Positions 43,029 through 53,131 of a stretch of 64,000 nucleotides of DNA are shown here, piece after piece (position 1 is the first letter of the stretch; each line of letters opens with the position of its first letter). The translations under genes and the position numbers were made by a program. The stretch is from Dyella sedimenti (GTDB taxonomy: Bacteria; Pseudomonadota; Gammaproteobacteria; Xanthomonadales; Rhodanobacteraceae), in contig NZ_JAKWJO010000007.1 of assembly GCF_022760995.1 (NCBI RefSeq), forward strand, positions 182,805 to 246,804, given 5' to 3'. Below the pieces are notes generated by a model, which saw only the letters and a list, made by a program, of their open reading frames with translations, made no database searches and had not been told where the DNA came from.

Positions 43029-46000
43029 TTATTGCGCATCGTTCAAGGATCGCCACGAGCGACGACGCCACAGCGGTATGCCGAAGGAAGGCGTGCCGCC
43101 GTTGCCGCCCTCGACGCTGGCGTCGGAGGTGATGCCCGGGATATAGGCGATGCCGCCGCCCATCGCCGAGGCGATCGGCAGGGAACCGCCGGTGGGTGGG
43201 TTCTTCACGCGCAGGCCGGCCTGCGCGTAGCCGTCCGGCCAGCCGGTGATGGCGCCGATATTGCCGCCCAGGCTGGCCTGTCCCGTGGCCGCGTCGAGCA
43301 CCATCAGGGCGCCGCGTGGCTCGGGATCGCAGGGATCGTTGTTCTGCGGAATCAGCGTGGTCAGCACTGCCTGGTTGGTGCTGAAGACGGCCGAGGCGTC
43401 CACCACCACGCGCTCGCCCTTGGCGCCGGCAAGGTTCAGGTCGATGTACCAGCCGCGTATCGCCACGCCGGCCTCGGTCCTGGCCGGCACCGGATTCATG
43501 GTCAGGCCGCGCACGCCCAGCATTTCCACCATGGTCTGCTTCACCAGCGGCGTGGCCGCACTGCCACCAAACACCGTGGCCTGCCCCGCCACGCCAGTGT
43601 CGCGCAGGCCGTAGATCGACTGCACGCGGGTGTTGTCGTCGATGACGTTGTCCTTGCCGCCCAGGTATTTGCCGGTGCCGAACAGCACGATGAAACCGCC
43701 CGTGGTCGGGTCGGGGAACAGGCGCGGCATCACCGTCACCGGCTGATAGCCGGGGTTCTGCGGCCGATAGAGCAGGTCCACCCGCCAACCGGCCGGATCG
43801 CTGCTGGTGAAGTCGAAGCGCCACATATGGCCCAGCAGGTCGCCGGCGAAGGCCACGTCGTCGATCTGGTCGCTGTTGTAGTCGCCCATCACCGGCGTGG
43901 TCAGGCCGTAGCTCTCGATGTCCCCGCTGATGCCGGTAACGGAGGTGGGCGTCTTCAGCTCGCGGATCAGCTTGCCGGTCTGCGCATCGAGCACGAACAG
44001 CGAGCTGAAGGTGTTGCGGGCCGCCGGCTCGGTGCTGCCGCTGGGGAAATAGCCGCCCGGCACCAGCACCACCCATTTGCCGGTGGCGAGGCGCCCGATG
44101 TTCGGACGTCCATACGTATAGCCCAGGTTGGCCGGGTCGCCGTCGCCCGTGGTGGCGGTGGCGCTGCTGAACTCCCACAGCACCTTGTCGGCCGGCCCCA
44201 TCACCTTGCCGGAGGTGCCACCCTGGCTGGCCGTGGGCTCGGTGATATCCAGCGCATACACGCCGCGACCGCCCAGCCGCAGCCCGCCTACCAGCAGGGT
44301 GTGCCAGCCCTTGCCGGCTCCCTCGCCGAAATACACGTCGCGGCTGACCGGCGTGCCGTCCACGGAGGGCATGAAGCTGAAATCCTTGAGCGCCGACCAG
44401 CCCGCCAACCGTCCATACACCGAATAAGGCACGTAGGCCCAGCGCTCGGCACCCGGGTCGGGCTTGACGTCCACGCTGTCCGCCGTCGTCGCCTCGGTGG
44501 TGGCGTCGAAGGCGTGCAGCATGCCGTCGTTGGCCGCCACGTAGAGGGTCGGCGCACGCTTGGCGTGGTCGGCGCGGAACTGCTCGTAGCTCTTGCCCGC
44601 CGCCACGCCCTTGGCTTCGTCCGAACCAGCGGGCCAGACGTCGCGATAGCCGTTGTTCGGCTCGGCCACGTACAGCGTCTGGGCATTGATGACCGCGCCG
44701 AACACCGAATTGCGCTGGCGGAAGCTGGTGCCCTCCTTGGACCTGTCGCCACGCAGCCAGGCCAGTTGGTCGGCGCCCACGGAACCCGCGCCGAAAGCCG
44801 GGTCCACCGCGCGAATGGCATCGACCACCGTGCTGCCGGTAAATGCCGCGCCGAAGCCGGCGCCAGGCTTCGTACTGGTAAGGATCACGCGGCTGTCGCC
44901 CTTGGCGGCGCGCGTATCCAGCAGGGTGCGTCCGTTCCACAGCACGGCGGTGGAGATCGTGCCGTCCGTGTTCACCTTGTTGGCGGTAAGGCTGCCTTTC
45001 CAGTCGTTGGTGTCATAGCCGGCCTGGTAGGTCACCGAGCCATCAGTCAGCACGGCCGCACTGATACTGCCCGCCACCGACGTCGTGCTGCGCGAGACGA
45101 TGCTGTTGATGATGCTCTTGAGCGCATCGGTCAGCGCGGCGGGGTTGCTGGCGGCGAAGAAGGCGCCACGGCTGTTGAGCGCGGCATGCCACATGTCGTC
45201 GATCTTCTTGCCGTCGTCGGTAGCAACAGCGGGAACCGGCCAGGTCAAGCCTCCCGTGCCCAACCGGAGGCTTTGGTAGGTGGTGGCGTTGTTGGTCAGC
45301 GTGCCGGAGGCGCCGAAGCCGATCATGTACTGCACCAAATGCGGCCACGTTGCGGGATCGTTGGCGGGATTCCAGTAGATTTCCCGGTTGCTGCGCGGGT
45401 CGGCATCCGCCGGCAGCGGCGTGCCGAACAGGCTGGTCGACTGGTCTGGCAAGCTGGGCGGCACCTTGCGGCGATTGGCCACCGTGGCGAACAGGCTGCT
45501 GCCGGTGACGCCTGCCTGCAGGTCGGTCGCCCAGTACTTGAAGGCGATATCGGCCATGGTGACGACGGTGTTGTTGTCCTCACCCCATACGATGCGGCTT
45601 TCGCGATCCGTCAGCGAGAATCTGCCGATCCCGTCGGGCATGGCGCCAATGGCCGTGCGGTCGGTCGGCGTCTGCGCGGCGGGGGTATCGCCATTCCACA
45701 TGCCGTCCGTCATCTGGATATGGAAGTTCTGTCGGCAGACCAGTTCCTTGCCGACGTCACGATCCCAGTAGGGATTGTTGTCAGCGGCGCCGGTGCGGTT
45801 AGTGAAATAGCTACCGACCCGCATCGCCGCAGTGCGATTTTGCGTACCTCCAGTGGCCGGCATGGCGAACAGCCAGTTGTAGAACCTCGTTCGCACATTG
45901 TTGGTCGCCGCACCATCGACGAATTTGTAGACGGGGGTCGACGTTGCCAGCCACGGATTGGCCGTGGTATTTGCATTGATGTTCTGCCAAGCCAGCCGGA

Positions 46001-46793
46001 CGTTCTCATTGAACGGACTGAAGGCCCGTGACACCGACGACACGGCAGCCATGGTGCGAGTGCGGTAGTACGAATACCAATTGGCGAAGTTCTGCTTCTG
46101 TGCGTCGGTGGTAACGGATACCCAGGTCCAGTTGCCGGTGACGTAGAGACTCGTAGTGCTGGCGAGCTGTCCCGTACTGGCATTCACCTGCAAGGCCGGG
46201 CCTGTGTACTTGTAGTAGCCGCCACTCGTCTTTCCACAGAAGTTTCCGCCAGTGTAGTTGCCCAGGTTGAATTTGGTGGATGTCACAGGGTTATTGGGGC
46301 GATTAGCCACAATGCCGTTCTCCCATGCGGCGGCGTAGCTCGCATTGGGCATGGTGCTGCCGTCGGCCTTGATCGGCGGCTCATAGGTATTGTTGGGGTT
46401 GAAGTACACCCCGTTCATGCTCCATGAGAGCGGGTCGGCAGTATCCGTGACACCCGGATTGATGACGCCAGCGCACAGATAAGGCGCGGCACTGTTGTAG
46501 GTCCTGTTGTAGTTGTCCCCCTGTTGCTGATCAGTATTGGTGTTTACCCATGCCTTGCTATTATCGTAGGGCCGCGCATCCGGCATGTGATGCCAGGTCA
46601 TCGAACCGGAATCATCGAACGTCAGCACCAGGTTCGGCGCCACCGTGGTCGTGGCCGACGGCGGCCCGGGGCTCAACTCCACCGTGCCGGCCATCGATAC
46701 GCCGGCGGCGCCGGCCGAGGCCGTCATGGCAATGCCGAGCAAGGTGTGACGCAGGCGAGATCCGACAAGCGTGGCCATGGATATGGTGGACAT
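43029..46793 (-). CDS. pilY1: Type IV pilus tip adhesin/biogenesis protein PilY1
   Basis: A 1254-residue PilY1. A signal sequence ([20 protein letters not shown]) precedes an N-terminal von Willebrand A-like region with the metal-site motif DDSGSM (Asp60, Ser62, Ser64). The C-terminal PilC/PilY beta-propeller begins near residue 690 ([16 protein letters not shown]) and contains [16 protein letters not shown] and a Ca2+-loop candidate, [12 protein letters not shown]. PilY1 sits at the pilus tip, mediates adhesion and surface sensing, and regulates retraction. The N-terminal third is visibly lower in G+C than the rest of the operon. Confidence 0.93.
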   Translation of the reverse strand: MSTISMATLVGSRLRHTLLGIAMTASAGAAGVSMAGTVELSPGPPSATTTVAPNLVLTFDDSGSMTWHHMPDARPYDNSKAWVNTNTDQQQGDNYNRTYNSAAPYLCAGVINPGVTDTADPLSWSMNGVYFNPNNTYEPPIKADGSTMPNASYAAAWENGIVANRPNNPVTSTKFNLGNYTGGNFCGKTSGGYYKYTGPALQVNASTGQLASTTSLYVTGNWTWVSVTTDAQKQNFANWYSYYRTRTMAAVSSVSRAFSPFNENVRLAWQNINANTTANPWLATSTPVYKFVDGAATNNVRTRFYNWLFAMPATGGTQNRTAAMRVGSYFTNRTGAADNNPYWDRDVGKELVCRQNFHIQMTDGMWNGDTPAAQTPTDRTAIGAMPDGIGRFSLTDRESRIVWGEDNNTVVTMADIAFKYWATDLQAGVTGSSLFATVANRRKVPPSLPDQSTSLFGTPLPADADPRSNREIYWNPANDPATWPHLVQYMIGFGASGTLTNNATTYQSLRLGTGGLTWPVPAVATDDGKKIDDMWHAALNSRGAFFAASNPAALTDALKSIINSIVSRSTTSVAGSISAAVLTDGSVTYQAGYDTNDWKGSLTANKVNTDGTISTAVLWNGRTLLDTRAAKGDSRVILTSTKPGAGFGAAFTGSTVVDAIRAVDPAFGAGSVGADQLAWLRGDRSKEGTSFRQRNSVFGAVINAQTLYVAEPNNGYRDVWPAGSDEAKGVAAGKSYEQFRADHAKRAPTLYVAANDGMLHAFDATTEATTADSVDVKPDPGAERWAYVPYSVYGRLAGWSALKDFSFMPSVDGTPVSRDVYFGEGAGKGWHTLLVGGLRLGGRGVYALDITEPTASQGGTSGKVMGPADKVLWEFSSATATTGDGDPANLGYTYGRPNIGRLATGKWVVLVPGGYFPSGSTEPAARNTFSSLFVLDAQTGKLIRELKTPTSVTGISGDIESYGLTTPVMGDYNSDQIDDVAFAGDLLGHMWRFDFTSSDPAGWRVDLLYRPQNPGYQPVTVMPRLFPDPTTGGFIVLFGTGKYLGGKDNVIDDNTRVQSIYGLRDTGVAGQATVFGGSAATPLVKQTMVEMLGVRGLTMNPVPARTEAGVAIRGWYIDLNLAGAKGERVVVDASAVFSTNQAVLTTLIPQNNDPCDPEPRGALMVLDAATGQASLGGNIGAITGWPDGYAQAGLRVKNPPTGGSLPIASAMGGGIAYIPGITSDASVEGGNGGTPSFGIPLWRRRSWRSLNDAQ

Positions 46794-46802
46794 TCCGTTC
46801 TC

Positions 46803-47456
46803 TCAATTGCTCTTGGCGCCGAAGGTGGACTCGACCACCCGCACCGCGTTCTCGCTGCCACCGACGCCACGCGCGGTGATGCGATAGATATGCGTGGAGG
46901 GGTTGCCGGCGCCGGTGTTGGTGCTGCTGGTGACGCCGGACTCGTGCTGGCTGCCCGTGCCGGGCGGCCGCTCCTCGCCCAGGTCCTCGATGAGGTAGCG
47001 CGGGTTGTGCGCCAGCACGGCGACCAGCCGCTGGTCGGAAGTGAGCTTGCTGCCCGCCAGCGTGGTGTAGTCGTAGCCGCCGTCGTGCCCCTTGTATTCG
47101 GTGGCGCCGTCGGTCACCCAGCCCGCGCTGGTACGGAAGGTCTCCACCCTGGCGATGGGGTTGGCCGGCGAGTACACGTAGCAATCGACGATGATCTCGC
47201 TGCCGCAGCGGATGCCGCCCTGCCCGCCAGCCACCCACAGCCGCCACTCCGCGCCGCGCAGGGCACTTTCCGCCGCCATCTCGGCCAGCTGGGCATTGCG
47301 CAGGCCGCCGGCCATGCGTTCCTGCAACAGCGAGCGGGTGGAGGCGCTGATGGCCAGGATGGTCAGCAGCACCAGGAAGATCAGGGCCACCACCAGCACG
47401 GCGCCACGCTGATGGTGCGGGCGTACCGGCGGGGCATAACGAACGGACATCTTCAT
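46803..47456 (-). CDS. pilX: Minor pilin PilX
   Basis: A 217-residue PilX-type minor pilin. The N-terminus HHQRGAVLVVALIFLVLLTILAISASTRSLLQERMAGGLRN is the classic PilX_N region, a long hydrophobic helix without the canonical Glu5, followed by a variable domain. The start at 47456 has GGAG 7 nt upstream; a second ATG lies two codons later. It is placed between pilW (41 nt) and pilY1 (9 nt). It joins the minor pilin priming complex with PilV and PilW. Confidence 0.9.
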   Translation of the reverse strand: MKMSVRYAPPVRPHHQRGAVLVVALIFLVLLTILAISASTRSLLQERMAGGLRNAQLAEMAAESALRGAEWRLWVAGGQGGIRCGSEIIVDCYVYSPANPIARVETFRTSAGWVTDGATEYKGHDGGYDYTTLAGSKLTSDQRLVAVLAHNPRYLIEDLGEERPPGTGSQHESGVTSSTNTGAGNPSTHIYRITARGVGGSENAVRVVESTFGAKSN

Positions 47457-47497
47457 CGACGACTCCAGCTGGCACCGGTACGACGGTGCCCATCGGT

Positions 47498-48796
47498 TCA
47501 CGGGTTGTAGTTGCGCAGCGACACCAGCGCGCTGAATTCCCGGCGCAGCATCTGGTCGGCAAAGCCCTGCTGGCTCGGGGTGATCGCGTGCGCCTGCGGC
47601 GCGGCCAGGCCGCCATCGCCGTCGGCGGCATACGAATAGACCGTTTCGTTGGCGGTGAGCGTGGGCAGCCGCTGCTGGCCGCTCATCAGCAGGCGCACCT
47701 CGATGCTCTTGACCGCGCGCCACAGGCAACCCGGATCGGTGCCCAGCTTGACCGGCACCGATGGCGGGCAATACGTGCCGCTGTCGATCTGCGTGGCGGT
47801 GAGCATGCTGGTGTTGCCGTCGCCGTTTTCCACGCCATACAGGAAATCCAGCCGCTCCACCCCGCGCGCGATTTCCTGGCTGGTGCCGTTGGCGCGGCGC
47901 ACCAGCGCGCCGGTGGTCTGGCCGTTGCCGGCGTCCACCACCTGCAGGAAGTAGGTCACGGTCTGGTAGTCGGTGTTGAAGTCGAACAACCGCGGCGCCG
48001 ACTGCGGTTCCTGCGCCACCGGCTTGCCGGTGTTGGTGCCCGGGTCGGTGCCCACCGCCGCCGGCGACAGCTGACCTGCCGCATTTGGGCCGTCCACCGC
48101 GAAGATCGCCGCGCTGGAGCAATTGGCGAGCAAGGCCAGGTGCCCCGCCTTGAAGTCGCCGAGCGGTGGCTCGACATTCGGCTTCGGCACGAGGTTGATG
48201 GAGGACACGGAGCCATCGGCCGCCGTCGTCACCGTGCTGGTGCCGCCCAATGCCCAGCCGCGCGAGGTATCGAGATAACGCACCGTCAGTACGCTGGAGC
48301 CCGCCACGCGCTGGCCGATCGCCACGCCCGCGGCGGGAATGCCCGCAGGCAAGGCCGGCCTGCACGTGGTGGCATCACAGTCGTAGCCACGCATGGAGAG
48401 GAACGACGGCAGATAGTAGGGACTGTTCGGCTTGGCCGGATACGGATTGGTGCCCCACGGCGTGCTGACGTCGCTCAGCGCCGACATCAGGTCGTTGGCA
48501 TACACCGTCGGCGCGCGCAGGCCATCCAGCAGCAGGCCCGTCGAGGTCTGGCTGGCCAGGCCGCCGGAATTGCTGCAGTAGTGCCCGTTGGCCTGGCGCA
48601 GGTCGCGCGTGAGCCGGGCGATGGCGTAGCGCCCTTCCTCCTGCAGCATGGCGAGCTGGTTCTGCACGCGGTTGCTGTTGGAGGTGGAGAGGAACACCGT
48701 GATGATGCCGGCCGCCACCAGCAGGCCCAGCAGCATCGCCACCATCAGCTCGATCAGGGTCAGGCCACGCTGGCCATGTCCGACAAGCGGCCTCAT
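47498..48796 (-). CDS. pilW: Minor pilin PilW
   Basis: A 432-residue PilW. The prepilin leader MRPLVGHGQRG precedes LTLIELMVAMLLGLLVAAGIITVFL with Glu5, then QNQLAMLQEEGRYAIARLTRDLRQANG, the PilW signature. The large C-terminal domain has four or more Cys in pairs (YDCDATTCRPAL, TYCPPS...PGCLW). Its ATG overlaps the pilV stop (ATGA), showing translational coupling. Part of the pilV-W-X-Y1-E operon. Confidence 0.92.
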   Translation of the reverse strand: MRPLVGHGQRGLTLIELMVAMLLGLLVAAGIITVFLSTSNSNRVQNQLAMLQEEGRYAIARLTRDLRQANGHYCSNSGGLASQTSTGLLLDGLRAPTVYANDLMSALSDVSTPWGTNPYPAKPNSPYYLPSFLSMRGYDCDATTCRPALPAGIPAAGVAIGQRVAGSSVLTVRYLDTSRGWALGGTSTVTTAADGSVSSINLVPKPNVEPPLGDFKAGHLALLANCSSAAIFAVDGPNAAGQLSPAAVGTDPGTNTGKPVAQEPQSAPRLFDFNTDYQTVTYFLQVVDAGNGQTTGALVRRANGTSQEIARGVERLDFLYGVENGDGNTSMLTATQIDSGTYCPPSVPVKLGTDPGCLWRAVKSIEVRLLMSGQQRLPTLTANETVYSYAADGDGGLAAPQAHAITPSQQGFADQMLRREFSALVSLRNYNP

Positions 48797-49317
48797 GGCT
48801 GGAACGCCCAGGCGAAGGTCTGCGTCGCCGCGTCGCTGTGGCTGCCGTCACCGGCGCCGCGCTCGGACCAGCGGATGGTCATTTCGCAATTGCCGCCATA
48901 GGGCGGGCGCGAACCCAGTTGCCCGGACGGGTTGTAGCCCACCGCATCCACGCCGGTGCAATTGATGGTGGCGCCGGCCCCGGGCAGCAGGGTCTGCAGC
49001 AGCCGGCTCCACGCGTACTTGTCGCGCGTGGCGATCTGCGCCGCCGTGCACGGACTGTTGTTGCAGGACTGATTCGCGTTGGTGGGAAAGTTCGTTCCGT
49101 TGTACGCGCCGTTCCACACGCCCTGCGGATTGGCGCGCATGCGGTCGGCCATGTTGCCGGCGAGGAACGCCACCTGCGTGCGCAGGTAGGCGGCATGGTT
49201 GGAGCGCGCCGCCATCACCAGCAGGCCGGCGACACCGATCAGGCCGACGCTGAAGATCAGCACGGCCATCAGCACTTCGATCAACGACACGCCCCGCTGG
49301 CGCGATCCACTCCGCAT
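48793..49317 (-). CDS. pilV: Minor pilin PilV
   Basis: A 174-residue PilV. The leader MRSGSRQRG precedes VSLIEVLMAVLIFSVGLIGVAGL, then the family helix NHAAYLRTQVAFLAGNMADRMRANP and a small Cys-containing domain (SCNNSPC, NCEMTIRW). The ATG at 49317 with AGGGGAG just upstream is chosen over an in-frame extension to 49428. It is the first gene of the operon running to 42003; no FimU/GspH-type gene precedes it because that gene is placed last here. Confidence 0.9.
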   Translation of the reverse strand: MRSGSRQRGVSLIEVLMAVLIFSVGLIGVAGLLVMAARSNHAAYLRTQVAFLAGNMADRMRANPQGVWNGAYNGTNFPTNANQSCNNSPCTAAQIATRDKYAWSRLLQTLLPGAGATINCTGVDAVGYNPSGQLGSRPPYGGNCEMTIRWSERGAGDGSHSDAATQTFAWAFQP

Positions 49318-49701
49318 GGAAGCTCCCCTGTCTGTTTTGCGGGGAGACTCCTCGGCTCCAGTCATTTCGTAAATATTTGCGTTGATGAGCGGCAAGAAAT
49401 TGCCGATGAACGGTATTCCGCCGGACAAATTTCCTGAAAACCATCACATAAATGGCATTTATTTCATATGTCTATCGTGACAAGCCTGCACGGCGAGCCG
49501 GAGCAATTTCATGCGAATGCTGCCCGGGCCAGTTCAAAATCTCGGCGAGCCCTCCCGCCCTCCTCCCTGCAAACGGAGGAGGAGCGAGAAGCGTGGTCCC
49601 TGCTTGCACATGCAGGAAGATCCAGGCATGCGCGCCCTGGCTCCCTGCGCGCTGGGGAGGGTCGGGGAGGAGGCCTTGCCATACGGAGGTTGGACAGGCT
49701 C
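49318..49701. other. Upstream region of the pil operon plus repeat element
   Basis: The pil-proximal half (49318-49490) is AT-rich and should hold the operon promoter. It contains an inverted repeat CGGCAA-GAAA-TTGCCG at 49390-49405 that could be an operator. The distal half holds repeat copy C (49562-49582). No gene was identified. Confidence 0.5.
49562..49582. repeat. CCTCC/GGAGG imperfect hairpin repeat, copy C
   Basis: An imperfect hairpin with CCTCC and GGAGG arms in a G/C-rich 140-nt interval next to the stop of the protease gene. It shares CTGC-GCAG-like pieces with copies A, B and D. Function unknown; probably a REP-like or terminator element. Confidence 0.4.
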
Positions 49702-51447
49702 CTACGGCCCCGCCATGACCAGGCCGTACCCGGCAGCGCGCTTATCGATACTGGGATCGAGCGCACGCGCGGCGGCCAGGTCGGCGTTGCCCGCATCCGC
49801 CTGGCCCATGCGGATTTTCGCCAGGCCAAGGCCATAGCGCGGCCATGCGGCGCGCGGCATCCGCGCCACGGCCTGCTCGTAGGCCTTGATCGCCTCGGGA
49901 TAATGTCCCAGCCGCAACTGGACCAAGCCGAGGCTGTCGAGGTAGGCCGGGTTTTCGCCATCGCGCCTGATCGCCTTGCGGCAGTCCTTCAAGGCATCGT
50001 CGAGCATCTGGTTGCCCAGGCCGCGCGCCCAGCAACGCTCGTTGAGCGCGGAGCCGAGCATGGCATCGTTGTCATGCAGGCGAATCCAGTCGTCCAGCAA
50101 CGGCAGCGCCGCGGCGGGCTGGTCGAGCCTGACGTAAAGGGCGGCCATCGAGCGCGCCTGCGTCGATCCCGCGGGCACCACGGCACTTGCCGCCGCCAGA
50201 TCGGATGCGGCGCCGGCATGGTCCTGGTGGGCGTAGCGAAATTCCGCGCGCATCAGTAATGCATCGACATCCTTCGGGTCCAGGCTCAGGGACTTGTCCA
50301 GGTCGGCGAGTGCGGCATCGGGCTGCCTGTCCGCCACGTGGGCCCTCGCACGGGCCACGTAGTAGGCGGCCTGATCGGGCGCCAGGCGGATCGCCTCGTC
50401 CAGATCGGCCAGGGCGGCATGCGGCTCGCCGCGGGACAAGTGCGCCTGGCCGGACAAGGCGTAATCGCCCGCGGTCCTGGGCGTGGCGTCATTTCCGCCC
50501 GCCGCCGTGCCGCTATCGTCCGGTGCGGTGGCGAAGGTGAACACGCGCCCGCCGTTATAGGTGAAATAGGCTTTCTTCTTGCTGTTGGCGATGAATATGT
50601 GATGGGCCAGCAGGAAGTCCACGCCGATCAGCACATCGGTGTCGTCGCCCATGTCGCCGTCGATGACCTGCATCTGGGTGTGCTGGATCGTTTCCGTGCC
50701 GACCGCGAACGTATCGATGTTCACGGTCCATGTCCTGACCGGCTTGGCGCCGACGCCGACGCTGCTATGGCCGGCCTTGACGTCGGGCGCATGCAGGTCG
50801 ATGCCGGCCCGCTCGGCGGCGACACGGCTCAGCACGGTGGCGGCCGCCCCCGAGTCGAGCACCCCGCGCATCTTCTTGCCGTTTATCGTCACGTCGAGAA
50901 AGGTGCGTCGGTCGAACCGGCTGTTGCCCGGCTCGATATCGGCGACGTTGTACTTGCCGTCCTTCACCCAGTACGCCAACGAGGCCTTGTCGCAGTGCTC
51001 TGCCTTGAACAGCGTCAATTTGCCTTGAGCAAGATCGATTTCCAGATCGGCGATATCGAGCAGGTTGGCACCAAGCAAGCCCGTGCCGGCATCGGTGCCG
51101 CCAACGATGAAATCGACATTCTTTAGCGTCGTGCCGAGAATGCCGAACTCCTTCACATGGGCCTGCTGGACATTGGTGCTGCCGCCGACGCCGCTGACGC
51201 GAAAACCGAAGGGCGCAGGTTCCGGCCTGAGTCCGAGCGACGCCGCGTTGGCGCTCGACATCATGTTGAAGAAGGCCCCGGTGTCGATGATGAAGCGCGT
51301 ATCGGCCCCGTTGATCTTCACCATGGTCATGGCCCGGCTGCCGACCATCTCCACCGGCAAGGTGCCGTAATCCTTCAGATGGCAGCCCTCGGCCAACGCC
51401 TGGCCGGCAAGCAGGACACCCATCCCGAGGCAACAAGACCGCAGCAT
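49702..51447 (-). CDS. Exported retropepsin-like aspartyl protease with two DTG/DSG motifs and TPR domain
   Basis: A 581-residue protein. The signal peptide is MLRSCCLGMGVLLAGQALA. Two retropepsin-like units follow: FIIDTGAFFNMMSS (Asp55) with FGILGTTLKNVDFIVGG and GLLGANLLD, and GVLDSGAAATVLS (Asp198) with VLIGVDFLLAHH. A C-terminal TPR region (about 340-560) has repeats such as ALADLDEAIRLAPDQAAYYVARA. The start at 51447 has an AGGGGATGGGG ribosome site; in-frame ATGs at 51453 and 51468 are alternatives. Two catalytic Asp motifs in one chain could make an intramolecular dimer like pepsin. The substrate is unknown. Confidence 0.8.
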   Translation of the reverse strand: MLRSCCLGMGVLLAGQALAEGCHLKDYGTLPVEMVGSRAMTMVKINGADTRFIIDTGAFFNMMSSANAASLGLRPEPAPFGFRVSGVGGSTNVQQAHVKEFGILGTTLKNVDFIVGGTDAGTGLLGANLLDIADLEIDLAQGKLTLFKAEHCDKASLAYWVKDGKYNVADIEPGNSRFDRRTFLDVTINGKKMRGVLDSGAAATVLSRVAAERAGIDLHAPDVKAGHSSVGVGAKPVRTWTVNIDTFAVGTETIQHTQMQVIDGDMGDDTDVLIGVDFLLAHHIFIANSKKKAYFTYNGGRVFTFATAPDDSGTAAGGNDATPRTAGDYALSGQAHLSRGEPHAALADLDEAIRLAPDQAAYYVARARAHVADRQPDAALADLDKSLSLDPKDVDALLMRAEFRYAHQDHAGAASDLAAASAVVPAGSTQARSMAALYVRLDQPAAALPLLDDWIRLHDNDAMLGSALNERCWARGLGNQMLDDALKDCRKAIRRDGENPAYLDSLGLVQLRLGHYPEAIKAYEQAVARMPRAAWPRYGLGLAKIRMGQADAGNADLAAARALDPSIDKRAAGYGLVMAGP

Positions 51448-51763
51448 CCCCATCCCCCTGTTCGCCATGGCCGCAAAGTGTTCCCGGCCCCCGGCAAGTA
51501 TGCCGCCGGTGGCTGCCCGTACAAGGTCCCTCTTGAGGCGAGGGACGGGCGTACCGGCTGTCGCTTGCGGTGGCACGCGCCAGGGCAGGAGCCGGTTCGT
51601 CTATCCGGCGCCGCGATCGAGGCAATACAGGCGATAAGCAGCCGCACCCATGGGATAACGGGCGATGCAAGGCATGCCTCACGGCATCCCCTGCCCGCAC
51701 CGGCACCTTACCGGGCTGGCGTGAGCAGGTCCGGAAACGTCCAGGCCGCGCGGCACCATGGTC
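51448..51763. other. 316-nt intergenic region, nothing recognised
   Basis: This interval lies between the protease start and the ECF41 sigma factor stop. It should contain the protease promoter, but I could not identify one. No coding frame or strong repeat is evident. Confidence 0.4.
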
Positions 51764-52624
51764 CTAGTGGAGATGCCGCAGCTTGTCGGGATTCCGGACC
51801 ACGTAGATAGCGGCAACCTTGCCATCCTCGATGTCGAGCGCGGTGGTCTGGAATTCGCCGTCGGCCTCCAGGGTGACGAACCCGGGCAATCCGTTGATGA
51901 AGCCGATGCGTACGAGCTTCGATGGATGTTCCCGGAATAGGGTCGCCAGATAGGACTGGGCCTTCATGACGGCCTCGAATCCCAGGATCGCCTCCAGGGC
52001 CGCCGCGCGCTTGCCGCCGCCGTCCGCATGGATGCTGACGTCAGCCATCAGCATTTCGCCAAGCGCCTTCATGTCGCCGTTGCGCGAAGCGGCAAAAAAG
52101 GCCTTGGCGATCTCGATGCCGCGCTGCTTCTCGACCTTGAATCGCGGCCTGGCTTCGCGGACGTGCGCACGGGCGCGGGCGGCGAGCTGCCGGCAGGCCG
52201 CGGGGTCGCGCTCGATGGCGCGCGCGACCTCCTCGAACGCCACTCCGAAGACATCGTGCAGCAGGAAGGCGGCTCGCTCCAGCGGGGAAAGGCGTTCGAG
52301 CACAAGCATGAGCGGCAGGGTGACGTCGTCCTGGATCTCTTCTTCGATCCATGGTTCGGGCAACCACGTGCCCACATAGCTTTCGCGCTGGCGGCGCGCC
52401 GACTTGAGCTGGTCCAGGCACAGGCAGGTGACCGTACGGCGCAGGAAGGCCTCGGGTTCGCGCACGTCGCTGCAATCCGCCTTCATCCAGCGAATGAAGG
52501 CCTCCTGCACGATATCCTCGGCATCGAGCACCGAGCCAAGCATCCGATAGGCCACGCGCATGAGCCTGGGCCGCAGCGCGGCAAAGTCCAGCGTGGTCTC
52601 CTTGGCGCCTTCGTCCACGTCCAC
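51764..52624 (-). CDS. ECF41-type RNA polymerase sigma factor
   Basis: A 286-residue extracytoplasmic-function sigma factor of group ECF41. Sigma2 (about 14-80) has MLGSVLDAEDIVQEAFIRWM. Sigma4 (about 105-160) has LSPLERAAFLLHDVFGVAFEEVARAI. The group's linker WLPEP is at 87-91 and the C-terminal SnoaL-like extension carries DGGGK at 201-205. In studied ECF41 proteins this extension replaces an anti-sigma factor and modulates activity. The start is taken as the GTG at 52624, 2 nt after the stop of the upstream CMD gene. The canonical ECF41 promoter motif lies upstream of that gene, so the operon is probably autoregulated. Confidence 0.92.
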   Translation of the reverse strand: MDVDEGAKETTLDFAALRPRLMRVAYRMLGSVLDAEDIVQEAFIRWMKADCSDVREPEAFLRRTVTCLCLDQLKSARRQRESYVGTWLPEPWIEEEIQDDVTLPLMLVLERLSPLERAAFLLHDVFGVAFEEVARAIERDPAACRQLAARARAHVREARPRFKVEKQRGIEIAKAFFAASRNGDMKALGEMLMADVSIHADGGGKRAAALEAILGFEAVMKAQSYLATLFREHPSKLVRIGFINGLPGFVTLEADGEFQTTALDIEDGKVAAIYVVRNPDKLRHLH

Positions 52625-52626
52625 TA

Positions 52627-53100
52627 TCAGGCTGCCGCCGCCGAAGCCTTGATCGCGGCGGGATCGGCCCACAGGCCAAAGCCGACCGCGATACGATTCC
52701 ATCCGTTGATGATGTTGATCGTCAGCGTGAGCTTGACCTGCTCCTTTTCCGTGAAATGTTCCCTCAGCGCCGCATAGGCATGCGTCCGCTCATGCCCCTC
52801 GGAAAGCCTTGTAAGGGCTTCGGTCCAGGCGAGCGCCGCCCGTTCTCGGTCGGAATAGCAAGGCGCTTCCCGCCAGGCCGAAAGCAGATAGATGCGCTGT
52901 GCGCTCTCTCCCTGCTCACCTGCCTCGACGGCATGGAGATTGATGCAGTTGGCGCAACCGTTGATCTGGGAGGCGCGTATCTTCACCAGCTCGACAAGGC
53001 TGGGTTCCAGGCTCGCGGCCTTCGAGAGTGCGATCATGGCGTTCTGCCACTCCTTCACCAATGAAGGGGCCGCGGCGAACAGGTCGATTTTCTCGGTCAT
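52627..53100 (-). CDS. Carboxymuconolactone decarboxylase (AhpD-like) family protein, ECF41 partner
   Basis: A 157-residue helical CMD/AhpD-fold protein. The redox-active CxxC is C49 and C52 in QINGCANCINLHAVEA with His56, the pattern of peroxidase-like members. Such genes are the usual neighbour and regulatory target of ECF41 sigma factors. CAGGAG lies 7-8 nt upstream of the ATG. The sigma factor gene follows 2 nt downstream. The likely role is in peroxide or electrophile handling using the dithiol; the substrate is unknown. Confidence 0.9.
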   Translation of the reverse strand: MTEKIDLFAAAPSLVKEWQNAMIALSKAASLEPSLVELVKIRASQINGCANCINLHAVEAGEQGESAQRIYLLSAWREAPCYSDRERAALAWTEALTRLSEGHERTHAYAALREHFTEKEQVKLTLTINIINGWNRIAVGFGLWADPAAIKASAAAA

Positions 53101-53131
53101 GACTAGACTCCTGCGATGGATACCCGAGCAT

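Noticed and set aside
42954..46031. A 1025-codon open frame on the plus strand opposite pilY1 and pilE
   Set aside because: It is the antisense of clear pilin genes in GC-rich DNA, has His/Arg/Gly-rich composition with no domain pattern, and lacks a ribosome site.
49390..49405. Sigma-54 type -24/-12 promoter (GGCAATTTCTTGC) before pilV
   Set aside because: The GG-to-GC spacing is one nucleotide short of the required ten, so the match is not acceptable for sigma-54.
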